Shown here: positions 49,532 through 57,919 of the stretch, in pieces | Layout of the letters: each line of letters starts with the position of its first letter | Numbering within the stretch: position 1 is the first letter of the stretch | NCBI GenBank assembly: GCA_003149065.1 | Contig: QGFZ01000001.1 | Location: forward strand, 1,364,001 to 1,428,000 | Origin: Ruminococcaceae bacterium R-25 | GTDB taxonomy: Bacteria > Bacillota > Clostridia > Saccharofermentanales > Saccharofermentanaceae | Direction of reading: 5' to 3' | Length of the DNA: 64,000 bases | Notes under the pieces: generated by a model | Told to the model about the DNA's origin: nothing | The model's input: only the letters and a program-made list of their open reading frames with translations | Database searches by the model: none | Program-made: the position numbers and the translations under genes

Positions 49532-50183
49532 GGTATCCGCGGCCTCTTACTGTCTCTATTACGCCCTCGCCGATCTTGTGGCGAAGGTTCTTGATGTGGC
49601 TGTCGACTATACGGTCATCCACGAGCGAATCGTAATCCCAGAGCATCTCAAGAAGGAGCTCTCTTGTATAAACACGGCCCGGATTCTTTATGAGCGTAAG
49701 AAGAATATCGAATTCTTTGGAAGTAAGCTCAACGTCTTTGCCGCTGACCGTGACCTTCATCATATCAGGAATCATCACTATGTCTTTATAAGTAAACTTG
49801 GAATGTTCTTCAGCCGTAGCAGACGGGTCACGTCTCAGGACCGCTTTAACTTTCCTTAAGAAAACGGGCATCGAGAAAGGCTTGGTGACATAGTCGTCTG
49901 CAAGGGAATCATAGCCTTTTACCATGGACTTCTCATCACCAAGAGCGGAAAGGAATATTACGGGCATGTTTGACTGCTTCTTCACGAATTCACAGACGCC
50001 GTAGCCGTCTATCTTTGGGATCATTATGTCCAATATGAGAAGATCGAACTTCTCCTTTGAGAAAAGCTCGATTGCAGCTACTCCGTCCTCTGCTTCCGAG
50101 ACGGAATATCCTTCGTTTATAAGGTAACTTGCAAGAAGCTGCCTTATCTCAGGTTCATCTTCAACGATCAAAATCTTTTTCAT
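49509..50183 (-). CDS. OmpR-type response regulator (pairs with HK at 48080)
   Basis: A 224-residue DNA-binding regulator. The receiver (1-115) has acidic Glu7/Asp9-type residues in ILIVEDEPE, the phospho-Asp in LLILDIMIP, and the Lys in YVTKPF. The winged helix (about 130-222) is of the OmpR/PhoB type (LTSKEFDILLTLIKNPGRVYTRELLLEMLW... VDSHIKNLRHKIG). No ribosome site precedes the ATG; instead a TATAAT ends six bases upstream, suggesting a leaderless transcript. The kinase gene overlaps its end. Target genes are unknown, but the nearby lipoprotein and transporter operons are candidates. Confidence 0.93.
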   Translation of the reverse strand: MKKILIVEDEPEIRQLLASYLINEGYSVSEAEDGVAAIELFSKEKFDLLILDIMIPKIDGYGVCEFVKKQSNMPVIFLSALGDEKSMVKGYDSLADDYVTKPFSMPVFLRKVKAVLRRDPSATAEEHSKFTYKDIVMIPDMMKVTVSGKDVELTSKEFDILLTLIKNPGRVYTRELLLEMLWDYDSLVDDRIVDSHIKNLRHKIGEGVIETVRGRGYRVAQKDN

Positions 50184-50189
50184 AATGAG

Positions 50190-50195
50190 ATTATA
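50190..50195 (-). promoter_or_regulatory. -10 box implying a leaderless response-regulator mRNA
   Basis: TATAAT on the minus strand is followed by six bases and the ATG (50181-50183); no ribosome site exists. This is the same spacing as at rsuA (4608-4620). Confidence 0.5.
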
Positions 50196-50249
50196 GAATA
50201 CTTTTATGAATTTAATGTGCAGAGAGCGAAAATGATCCGCACATGGAAT

Positions 50250-51206
50250 TTATTCTATTCCGATGTCATGTTTGTTCAGGTCGATCCTGATCTTTGTTCC
50301 TGCTCCCTGCTCAGATTCTGCAGAGATCTTGTGACCGAGATTGTCGCAGATGCGCTTGCAGAGATAAAGCCCGATGCCGCTTGCACGCTTGTCTTCGCGG
50401 CCGTTAAAGCCCGTATAGCCGTTCTCAAATATTCTCGGAAGATCCGCAGCATTTATTCCTATTCCTGAATCCTCGACGCAGAGTATGCCCGGCTTATCCA
50501 TATAGATCTTGATCCCGCCTTCATTCGTATACTTGACCGCATTTGAAAGGACCTGTTCTATTACGAATGAGAGCCACTTCTCATCTGAGAGCACCCGGGT
50601 CTCAGTCGGCTTAAAATCCATAGTAAGCTTTTTGGAAATGAAGTCTCTGGCAAATTTTCTTATCGCGGGCTTAATGACCGCATCAAGGTCGATCTCCTTT
50701 ATCACATAGTCTGTGCTGTCCGAATCAAGTCTTAAAAATGTAAGTACCATCTCGACATAGGCTTCGATCCTGTTAAGGTCACCGTCAAGACGGCGAGCCA
50801 CATCAGAATCCTCTGACTGGATCTGCAGACGCATGGAAGCTATCGGAGTCTTAATCTGATGAGCCCAGATGGTATAGTATTCGACCATGTTGTTGTAGTC
50901 GGAAGTCGTTTTCTTGCGTGAATATTCCTGCTCTTCTTTGAGCTTGCCGATTATCTCCTGATAATCTTTTTCGAGCAATCCGGAAGGCTCAGGAAAAACA
51001 ATTTTTTGAAGTTTTTTGTGCTTGTTTAACACAAGCAGGAAGTCAATGACACCCGCAGTCAGAATGAGCACAGAGCTTAGAATTAAAGGATACACCACGG
51101 TTACAACGGGCAGATCGAACAGGAAATACACCGATGCGAAGACCGCTTCCACTCCCAGGAGCAGAATCAGGATCTTAATACGCGATTTGAGATAATCCCC
51201 GAACAT
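50250..51206 (-). CDS. BceS-like intramembrane-sensing histidine kinase
   Basis: A 318-residue kinase with two N-terminal helices (about 10-30 and 34-58) separated by only a few outside residues, the hallmark of kinases that sense through a partner ABC transporter. The phospho-His lies in WAHQIKTPIASMRLQI, and the ATPase part has VLSNAVKYT, LCVEDSGIGI and ASGIGLYLCK. Its start overlaps the regulator stop by one base. With its regulator it matches BceRS/GraRS; the BceAB-type transporter at 43-46 kb is the likely input. Confidence 0.92.
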   Translation of the reverse strand: MFGDYLKSRIKILILLLGVEAVFASVYFLFDLPVVTVVYPLILSSVLILTAGVIDFLLVLNKHKKLQKIVFPEPSGLLEKDYQEIIGKLKEEQEYSRKKTTSDYNNMVEYYTIWAHQIKTPIASMRLQIQSEDSDVARRLDGDLNRIEAYVEMVLTFLRLDSDSTDYVIKEIDLDAVIKPAIRKFARDFISKKLTMDFKPTETRVLSDEKWLSFVIEQVLSNAVKYTNEGGIKIYMDKPGILCVEDSGIGINAADLPRIFENGYTGFNGREDKRASGIGLYLCKRICDNLGHKISAESEQGAGTKIRIDLNKHDIGIE

Positions 51207-51880
51207 TAATCCTCCAGAATATAGCCCACGCCGAACTTGGTCTTAATAAGATCTTTAAGTCCAATTCCCTCAAGAGTCTTCCTAAGGCGCCCGACATTTA
51301 CGGTCAGGGTATTCTCGTCGACATAACAGTCGGTCTCCCACAAAGCTTCCATGAGCTTCTCGCGGCTGACGACCTTATTCTTATTCTGCACGAGCGTTAA
51401 AAGGATCTTGTACTCGTTTCTGGCAAGATCGATCTCCGTTCCGTTATAGGAAAGCGTATTGTTGTTCGTATTGAGAACAGCTCCTGCAACCTCCAATGTT
51501 GCCGAAGCCTGGCTGAAATCGTATGTCCTTCGAAGGAGTGCCGTAACCTTCGCGATAAGAACGCTCTGATCGAACGGCTTTGCGATAAAGTCATCCGCAC
51601 CCATATTGATCGCCATGATGATGTTCATGTTATCCGTTGCGGAAGAAATAAAGATGATCGGCACTTTGCTGGTCTTTCTTATCTCCTGGCACCAGTGATA
51701 TCCGCCCATGTATGGCAAAGTGATGTCCATGATTATCAGGTGAGGTTCATATTCTTCAACCTCTTCCATAACCTTCATGAAATCAGTTACCACACGGCCT
51801 TCCATGCCCCAGTTGCCGAGACAGGATACTATGCCGTCCGCTATTCCCTTATCATCTTCAACGATATAAATCTTATACAT
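51206..51880 (-). CDS. BceR-like response regulator
   Basis: A 224-residue OmpR-family regulator. The receiver has the phospho-Asp in LIIMDITLP, acidic residues in YIVEDDKG, and Lys in FIAKPFD. The DNA-binding half contains LARNEYKILLTLVQNKNKVVSREKLMEALW and VNVGRLRKTLEGIG. The sequence style (NMGADDFIAKPFDQSVLIAKVTALLRR) is that of BceR/GraR. It overlaps the kinase gene by one base and is preceded by GGGGACT. It probably turns on the BceAB-type operon. Confidence 0.93.
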   Translation of the reverse strand: MYKIYIVEDDKGIADGIVSCLGNWGMEGRVVTDFMKVMEEVEEYEPHLIIMDITLPYMGGYHWCQEIRKTSKVPIIFISSATDNMNIIMAINMGADDFIAKPFDQSVLIAKVTALLRRTYDFSQASATLEVAGAVLNTNNNTLSYNGTEIDLARNEYKILLTLVQNKNKVVSREKLMEALWETDCYVDENTLTVNVGRLRKTLEGIGLKDLIKTKFGVGYILED

Positions 51881-51890
51881 ATAGTCCCCA

Positions 51891-52322
51891 TTACAAAATC
51901 TTATTCATTCTGACGCAGCCGAACGAACCGCACTTTTTTACGTGGTCATCGACATGTGAATAACCTAACTTTTCGTAAAAGCCTGTAACTTCCACCCTGC
52001 TGTCGATCTTTATCTCTTTATAACCTAATTCTTTTATCCAATCTTCTGCTTCTTTAACGACTTTATTGCCGAGCTTCTTTCCTCTGTATTCCGGCAGAAC
52101 GACGACGCGGCCCAATGTTACGGCGCCTTCACCGTCATCGTAAAAGCGGCATGTCGCAACCGGATATCCGTCGTCTAACAGAACGATATATTTCGTTCCG
52201 TCGCAGTCGTGCTCATCGAACTCATCTCTGAGCGATATGTGGTGCTGGCGGTTCATACCCTCGATCCTTACAGAGTATGCTCCGGCCCTTTGCCATTCAG
52301 CTTCTGCCCTTAATACTTCCAT
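51891..52322 (-). CDS. GNAT-family N-acetyltransferase
   Basis: A 143-residue acetyl-CoA-dependent transferase. The acetyl-CoA loop motif is VVVLPEYRGKKLGNKVV (Arg/Gln-x-x-Gly-x-Gly/Ala pattern), preceded by the ATCRFYDDGEGAVTLGRV strand and followed by KIDSRVEVTGFYEKLGY. It resembles ElaA/YjcF-like small GNATs. The substrate is unknown. It lies six bases downstream of the GNAT-nitroreductase fusion and just before the BceR-like gene, so it is probably in the same transcript. Confidence 0.87.
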   Translation of the reverse strand: MEVLRAEAEWQRAGAYSVRIEGMNRQHHISLRDEFDEHDCDGTKYIVLLDDGYPVATCRFYDDGEGAVTLGRVVVLPEYRGKKLGNKVVKEAEDWIKELGYKEIKIDSRVEVTGFYEKLGYSHVDDHVKKCGSFGCVRMNKIL

Positions 52323-52328
52323 CTCTTA

Positions 52329-53309
52329 TCAACCCTCGAAACGATTGAATCTTACGCGTTCGTCAAAAGACTTTTTCGAAGGTGCATGGAAGTCATCTGT
52401 TGCCTTTCCTACCGGCAGTATGCAGACAACATCGTAGTTTTCGGGAACACCGAGAACTTCAGCGATCTTATCGCAGATACGGTCATCATCAGTGATGTGG
52501 CCTTCGTACCAGCAGCTCTGGTATCCGAGTTCCACGATCGCAAGAAGCATATTCTCGATTGCAGCAGAATAATCCTGCGTTGCAAAACACTTGTCGCGGT
52601 ATGCGTTGATCCTCTGTGAGAGAACTACGATCATGGCAGGCGCAGTCTGAGCTACCGGAGGATCGATAAGCCCCTTGATCTTATCCAATGTTTCCTCGTC
52701 ATCTACAACGATAAGGTCTGTCGTCTGCTTGTTGCATCCTGAAGGTGCATCAATGCCGCAGCGGGCGATAGTCTCCAGATCTTTTCTGGGGACCTTTTCA
52801 TCAGAGAACTTGCCTCTGTAGCTGTGCCTTGCACCAATCGTAGAGATAGCGCTCTTAAGGTTCATTACGTAGATCTGGCAGGGGTTTGCCTCATCCCAGT
52901 AATCAGCGAGGACTTCCAATTCCCTGAATCCTACGCTCTTATAGAATTCGTTTGTGATGTCATAATCTTCATACATGCCGGATCTGACTGTCTTTACCTG
53001 CATGAACGAAAAGCCCTTCTGAACTGCATAATCCTTGGCAGCAGCGAAAAGCCTTCTTCCGTAGCCGTTTCTGTGGAAATCTTTCTTAACGCCCATTACG
53101 GCAAGTTCCATAGTAGCGTCACCTGTCTGCTTAAGGCAGAGGAATCCTGCAGGGACATCATTTTCAAAAGCGGCCCAGAAAGGCTGGTCTGCCGATTCCC
53201 TGATATACTGCTCTCTGCTCTCTTCCACTTCGAACCATTCGGTAAGGGCTTCCAATACCTCTCTGGCGATCTTCTGCTTTTCATTTTTGTCTTCGATAAA
53301 ACGGATCAT
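52329..53309 (-). CDS. GNAT-nitroreductase fusion protein
   Basis: A 326-residue, two-domain protein. Residues 1-150 are a GNAT acetyltransferase (ELAVMGVKKDFHRNGYGRRLFAAAKDYA, then TNEFYKSVGFRELE). Residues 155-326 are an FMN-dependent nitroreductase (KVPRKDLETIARCGIDAPSGCNKQTTDLIVV, then YSAAIENMLLAIVELGYQSCWYEG and DVVCILPVGKA). There is one start, with AGGAG upstream, and no frame break, so this is a true fusion. Both halves act on small molecules; one enzyme may reduce and acetylate the same toxic compound, as in detoxification. That role is inference. Confidence 0.88.
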   Translation of the reverse strand: MIRFIEDKNEKQKIAREVLEALTEWFEVEESREQYIRESADQPFWAAFENDVPAGFLCLKQTGDATMELAVMGVKKDFHRNGYGRRLFAAAKDYAVQKGFSFMQVKTVRSGMYEDYDITNEFYKSVGFRELEVLADYWDEANPCQIYVMNLKSAISTIGARHSYRGKFSDEKVPRKDLETIARCGIDAPSGCNKQTTDLIVVDDEETLDKIKGLIDPPVAQTAPAMIVVLSQRINAYRDKCFATQDYSAAIENMLLAIVELGYQSCWYEGHITDDDRICDKIAEVLGVPENYDVVCILPVGKATDDFHAPSKKSFDERVRFNRFEG

Positions 53310-53446
53310 CTATATTCTCCTAATTGCTTATGAATTAACTCATATTTGTTCAAGGCATATTGTACCATTGAAGACAACAGGATTCTCCAATAACTAGGAT
53401 ATAATCGTGGCAAAGACGATAAGACGTTCATGAACGGGAGCAAATT

Positions 53447-55036
53447 ATGAGGAACAAAAAGCAAAAGACTTTGCCGGTGCTTCTTGCGCTGTGCCTGATC
53501 ACCCCAATATTTAGCGGTTGTAACATTGTTACAAACCCAAATGTTGAGCCCAGCCTGCCCACAATTCCGGAAGGCACAACCTCCGAAGTCACAACGGCAA
53601 CCACATCTGAGACTACTGAAGAGACCACCGAACCTTCCGCTGAAGAGCGGGTCATTCTTAAGACTCCCGATGGAAAGACTGTCATCGACACTACCTATGT
53701 CCGCACAATTGCAGATGTTACTCCCGAGATGATGAACGCCGACTACTGGATCGGCGAAGACGACAACGAGATCCTCATGACTCCTGAAGAGATCGAAGAA
53801 TTCAACTACAACAACAGAGCGATAATAAAGGCGGCAGACAACAAGACCATAATGCCCCACCTGGAAGATTTCGGCGATACCTTTGACGGCAATATCTTGA
53901 GGACTTTCCTTAATGACAACGCAAAATCCGTACCCAAGGATCCTTCCAAATACTATCTTAACGGCAAGCCCACCACGGCAGAATACTGGCAGGGTCTTGT
54001 CGCACTCTCTAATATGGACTCAGTGCCGGATACTATTGCAGTTAAGTACGGCTTTTCGACAAAGAGACTTACAGTCAGGATGTTCCCTACTGAGGACCGC
54101 GTTTTCGAGAGTGCTTCAGACCAGTACTTCGACTCACTCCTTTATTCAGAATGTATGCCCTATATGCCTGTCGTAGTGCTTCATGAGAGCACCGACGGAG
54201 AATATCTCTATGTCGTTTTCGACAGTTTCTCCGCATGGGTAAGAAAAGATGCAATCGCTCTGTGCAAGGACAGAAAAGACTGGGAAGCAAGGCAGAATCC
54301 AGGCCAGTGGCTCGTCGTAACAGAAAGGGAAATCAGACTTGGCAACGACCCATACAGCCCTCTTACTACTGACTTAGTCCTCCCTATGGGCACACGCATG
54401 GAACTGGTTCCTGCAAAGAATGCGCCGAAAAGCATCAACCAGCGCACGACTTACGGAAACTATGTAGTCAAGGTTCCGACCAGAGGCTCTGACGGCTACA
54501 TCAAAGATGAACTGGTGCTTATCCCGGTCTCAGATGACGTCAATGTAGGATATCTCCCCTTAACTCCCGCAAATATCGTAAGACAGGCATTTAAGCTCTT
54601 AGGCGACAGATACGGCTGGGGCGGCGACCTCCAGGCAAATGACTGCACCGGGATCACAAGAGAGATCTACCGTTGCTTCGGCGTACTTCTCCCCCGTGTC
54701 GGCCAGTCAGCTTCAAAGGGCGTTTTCAAAGTCGACATGAGCAACATGAAAGAAAAAGAGAAACTTCAGGTAATAAGCGAACTCAAGCCCGGCAGCCTTA
54801 TCTCCTTCCCCGGTCACATGACGATCTATGTCGGCACGAAGGACGGAAAGCCTTATGTAATAAGCGCCTGTGGCACATTCATAATGCCCGCGCCCGGTTC
54901 AACTGATGTAATCCATCCGGAGAGCGTCATCCTCAACAGCCTTTATGTAAGGAACAGGTCGCTTGTAACCTGGCTCGACAAGTCAACGACGGCGCTGACG
55001 ATGAAGAAGGCAGTGCCGGAAAATACTGAGGGCTGA
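53447..55036 (+). CDS. NlpC/P60 peptidoglycan hydrolase lipoprotein
   Basis: A 529-residue lipoprotein (lipobox FSGC, Cys25, after a hydrophobic segment) with a Thr/Glu-rich tether. SH3-like wall-binding regions lie in the middle (about 190-350, including DGEYLYVVFDSFSAWVRKDAIALC). The C-terminal NlpC/P60 domain (about 375-510) has the catalytic Cys in GWGGDLQANDCTGITREIYRCFG and His in LISFPGHMTIYVG. The family cuts gamma-D-Glu-diaminopimelate bonds of stem peptides. The start has GGGAG upstream. The DNA around the lipobox contains the palindrome TGTAACATTGTTACA, repeated after uxaC. Confidence 0.9.
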   Translation: MRNKKQKTLPVLLALCLITPIFSGCNIVTNPNVEPSLPTIPEGTTSEVTTATTSETTEETTEPSAEERVILKTPDGKTVIDTTYVRTIADVTPEMMNADYWIGEDDNEILMTPEEIEEFNYNNRAIIKAADNKTIMPHLEDFGDTFDGNILRTFLNDNAKSVPKDPSKYYLNGKPTTAEYWQGLVALSNMDSVPDTIAVKYGFSTKRLTVRMFPTEDRVFESASDQYFDSLLYSECMPYMPVVVLHESTDGEYLYVVFDSFSAWVRKDAIALCKDRKDWEARQNPGQWLVVTEREIRLGNDPYSPLTTDLVLPMGTRMELVPAKNAPKSINQRTTYGNYVVKVPTRGSDGYIKDELVLIPVSDDVNVGYLPLTPANIVRQAFKLLGDRYGWGGDLQANDCTGITREIYRCFGVLLPRVGQSASKGVFKVDMSNMKEKEKLQVISELKPGSLISFPGHMTIYVGTKDGKPYVISACGTFIMPAPGSTDVIHPESVILNSLYVRNRSLVTWLDKSTTALTMKKAVPENTEG

Positions 55037-55083
55037 AGCCGGCAGGCTCCCTGTCTGTAATCTTTGCCCCTTTTTTTGCATCG

Positions 55084-55117
55084 ACAATTATATAAATTCG
55101 CATTTTTATATAATTGT
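55084..55117. terminator. 13-bp perfect inverted repeat between convergent genes
   Basis: ACAATTATATAAA pairs with TTTATATAATTGT around an 8-base loop. It is A/T-only apart from one C-G pair near the base, so it is a weak but plausible two-way terminator between the NlpC lipoprotein and GH9 genes. Confidence 0.5.
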
Positions 55118-55178
55118 TGGCCATTTTTCGAGGCAACAATTACAGAAGATAAATTCTGTACCGCTAATAGCCATAGCC

Positions 55179-57719
55179 TTACTTAACGATCTCGATATTA
55201 TTCACACTCTTATGTGACCAGTCATTTGAGAGGTCCATATTCTGCCAGTCTGATCTGTGAGCGCTGAAGCTTATCGTCAGCGTATCACCCTTGGCAAGAG
55301 AGCCGCTTCCTACAGTGATGGTAAGACATGTATCGCGGTCTTCACCGGTAGCTGCAGAATATGTTCCCTTAACCTTATCGGTCAAGGCAGTATATTTGCC
55401 TGTTGAAGAATTGGTTGCTGCGTGATAGCAGTCGAAAACCATATCCCCGCCGTCTTTTGTGAAGTAATAGTTGATCTTGATCTTCGACAGATCTACCGTG
55501 GAACTGCCGTTATTTGTGATCTCTATCGTACCTGCTATCGCATTTGCGGAAGAGCCGTTATTGTCGTAATTCATCTTGATGCTCAAGTCACCTGTTGAAG
55601 CTGATCCCGAGCCGCCTGCAGGCTGTGTCTGCGTAGTAGAAGAACCTGTTTCCTTTGCAGGATCTGCACCGCTTACGGATTCACCAGAGCCCGTGCCTTC
55701 TTTGTCAGGCAGGGTTCCGAAAACAAGCTTGCCGTCATCTAAAAGAACTGCGCCATTACTATATGAAAAGTCATTCTTGTTATCCCATGCGCCGTTAGGA
55801 CTTGTCATCCTTATCTGGATCTCGGATTTATACTGCGACTGGCCGCCCGGTCTTAAGTTGCCGTCGTCGAAAACAACGGACAGATAGTAAATATGGTTTT
55901 CTTCGTTCCAAACCTTAAGGCCGTCTACTCTTCCCGACTGCATGTAGTTTGTGGAGATCTTTACTCCGGATGCGTCGCCGCCTGCCTTATAGATCTCGGA
56001 AAGGTCTACGAAATATCTGAATTCGAGCTTGTCAGCAATTCTTGCAGGCCAGGCGGTCTTGTTATAGATCAAAGCCTTTATCTCGGCAAAATCATTGCCC
56101 TGTACATTAAGGCTGCACTCAGCTGAGTATTCGTCATTCGGCACCTCTTCCACAGCACCGAAATCAATAAGTGTCTTGCCGTGGTATTTCGAATACATGG
56201 CTGCCATAAGGCCCGTAAAACCGGCATTGTAGTCGCATGCGACTTCGTTCTTGTTATAGTCACTTACGGTATCCGTATAACCGTCAGAAGCATCAGGACC
56301 GCCTACTAAAGCGCCGTAGAGAGTATGCCTTGCTTCACCCGGTTCATTCATGTTATCGCAGTAAGAACCCTGGCTTGTTCTGTGATGGGGATGCGCAGGA
56401 GGATTTTCGCCGAAACCTACGACATAAGATCTGCCTGAAGAACCCAAAGCATAGTTTGCCTGGGAGACAGCGAAATCCCAATACACGGAAACTTTATCCT
56501 TGGGGCATCCGTCCCACCTGCTGTATACGGTTGCGACAAACGATGTTGTCGTTGCATATCTTAAAGAACCCCACTGGTCGAGCCAGGCAAGGCCTTTGGG
56601 TGAATATGTGATCCTCTTTCCGTCAGATGTGCCGCATGACCAGTAATCCAAGTGTTTCTGAACTTCATCCTTATATGCTTTCTCGCCTGTTATCTTTGCG
56701 AGCATGACAGCTGCTCCGATATGGACGTCATCCCAGCAGAGCGCCCAGTCGAAATCGTGGCCGGCCTTGGTAAAACTTGTTTTCGCATTCGTAAGATACT
56801 TGCTGTCATCAGTTGCAAGATAGAGCCAACAGCCTGCCCATGAGAGCTCATCGTAAAAACCGCTCCATGAATTGTAAAAGCCGTTGGCAGCGGTATAACC
56901 GGAATCACTTTTCGTGGAATCCGCGAAAGCATAAAGGCTCTTTGCGTGATCAAGGCAGAGCTTCGAATAGTCTTTGTCGGTATCCTTGAAAACGATGGAA
57001 GCAACAGCCAGAGCTGCAGCCGCTTCGCCTACTACCGCAGAACCGGGATTATCCTTTGTGACCTTATAGGAAGGCCTGTTCATGGTCATGACCTCGCAAG
57101 GTCCCCACCAGGAGTGATCGGCATTTCCGTCACCTACCTGATAGTAATAAACTTCAGGCTCCGGATGACACTTGATAAGGTAATCTGTGACCCACTTGAT
57201 ATCGCCTAAAATATATTCCAGCTGGCCGCTCTGTTCGTAAGCAGCTTTGTCTTCATAAACAGACCAGCCCAGGATTGCAGCAGAATAAGCCATCGGGAGA
57301 TTAAACTTAACGTTGTCTCCCGCGTCGTACCATCCGCCTGTCAGATCGATATTGTTATCGGCGCCGTCATTAAGTGCGGAATCGCCTCTCCAGTTGCATC
57401 TGGTATATTCGGGAAGCTTGCCGCTTCTCTGCAATTCATAAAAGAGGATGGCTTTCTGAAGGGCTTCGCCGTAGTTATAGTCACCTATCCCTTCAATGCC
57501 CTCATAACCCTTGCCCTTTTCGGTGAGGTCCTTTGTGGAATGCGTTCCAGATGACGCGCCGTTAAAACCGCCCGAAGCATAAGTCTCAGAACTCTCTGTG
57601 ACGGAAGTTTCCGTATTATCTGATGGATCGCCTGATTCTATGTTTTCGCCTTTATTGCAGGCAGTTAAAAGTATTGCTAATGCAAGGACTAACGCTATGG
57701 GTCTAAGAGCTTTTTTCAT
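55179..57719 (-). CDS. lipoprotein GH9 cellulase with CBM3c and CBM3
   Basis: An 846-residue surface-tethered endoglucanase. The lipobox is LLTAC (Cys21), followed by a Ser/Thr/Gly-rich tether. The GH9 domain (about 78-520) starts with [20 protein letters not shown] and has the catalytic Asp132 and Asp135 ([12 protein letters not shown]), HPHHRTSQ (443-450) and Glu492 ([12 protein letters not shown]). It is followed by a CBM3c-like module (about 532-672), a Gly/Ser/Thr linker (673-709) and a second CBM3 (710-846, [20 protein letters not shown]). GH9-CBM3c is the known Theme B layout of processive endoglucanases; the second CBM3 would bind crystalline cellulose. GGAGGGG precedes the ATG. No dockerin. 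Confidence 0.94.
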   Translation of the reverse strand: MKKALRPIALVLALAILLTACNKGENIESGDPSDNTETSVTESSETYASGGFNGASSGTHSTKDLTEKGKGYEGIEGIGDYNYGEALQKAILFYELQRSGKLPEYTRCNWRGDSALNDGADNNIDLTGGWYDAGDNVKFNLPMAYSAAILGWSVYEDKAAYEQSGQLEYILGDIKWVTDYLIKCHPEPEVYYYQVGDGNADHSWWGPCEVMTMNRPSYKVTKDNPGSAVVGEAAAALAVASIVFKDTDKDYSKLCLDHAKSLYAFADSTKSDSGYTAANGFYNSWSGFYDELSWAGCWLYLATDDSKYLTNAKTSFTKAGHDFDWALCWDDVHIGAAVMLAKITGEKAYKDEVQKHLDYWSCGTSDGKRITYSPKGLAWLDQWGSLRYATTTSFVATVYSRWDGCPKDKVSVYWDFAVSQANYALGSSGRSYVVGFGENPPAHPHHRTSQGSYCDNMNEPGEARHTLYGALVGGPDASDGYTDTVSDYNKNEVACDYNAGFTGLMAAMYSKYHGKTLIDFGAVEEVPNDEYSAECSLNVQGNDFAEIKALIYNKTAWPARIADKLEFRYFVDLSEIYKAGGDASGVKISTNYMQSGRVDGLKVWNEENHIYYLSVVFDDGNLRPGGQSQYKSEIQIRMTSPNGAWDNKNDFSYSNGAVLLDDGKLVFGTLPDKEGTGSGESVSGADPAKETGSSTTQTQPAGGSGSASTGDLSIKMNYDNNGSSANAIAGTIEITNNGSSTVDLSKIKINYYFTKDGGDMVFDCYHAATNSSTGKYTALTDKVKGTYSAATGEDRDTCLTITVGSGSLAKGDTLTISFSAHRSDWQNMDLSNDWSHKSVNNIEIVK

Positions 57720-57808
57720 ATGCCCCTCCGGAAATTGATAGTCACATTATAGTACAGACATGTGTCAGTTGCCCCGATAGGCGCGATATCGAACGCTTTC
57801 GTAAATTA

Positions 57809-57837
57809 TTGTTTATCTTTTATTAGTACGCTATACT
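57809..57837 (+). promoter_or_regulatory. promoter of zinc-ribbon/TPR-like gene
   Basis: TTGTTT (57809-57814), 17 bases, TATACT (57832-57837); the ATG is 82 bases further on. Confidence 0.65.
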
Positions 57838-57919
57838 TTCAAAATATAAGGGGAATAGGTTTTCTGATTCTCCAACGTAACCAGACAGCCTGGAAACATT
57901 ACAAAAGTGAGGAATAGAT

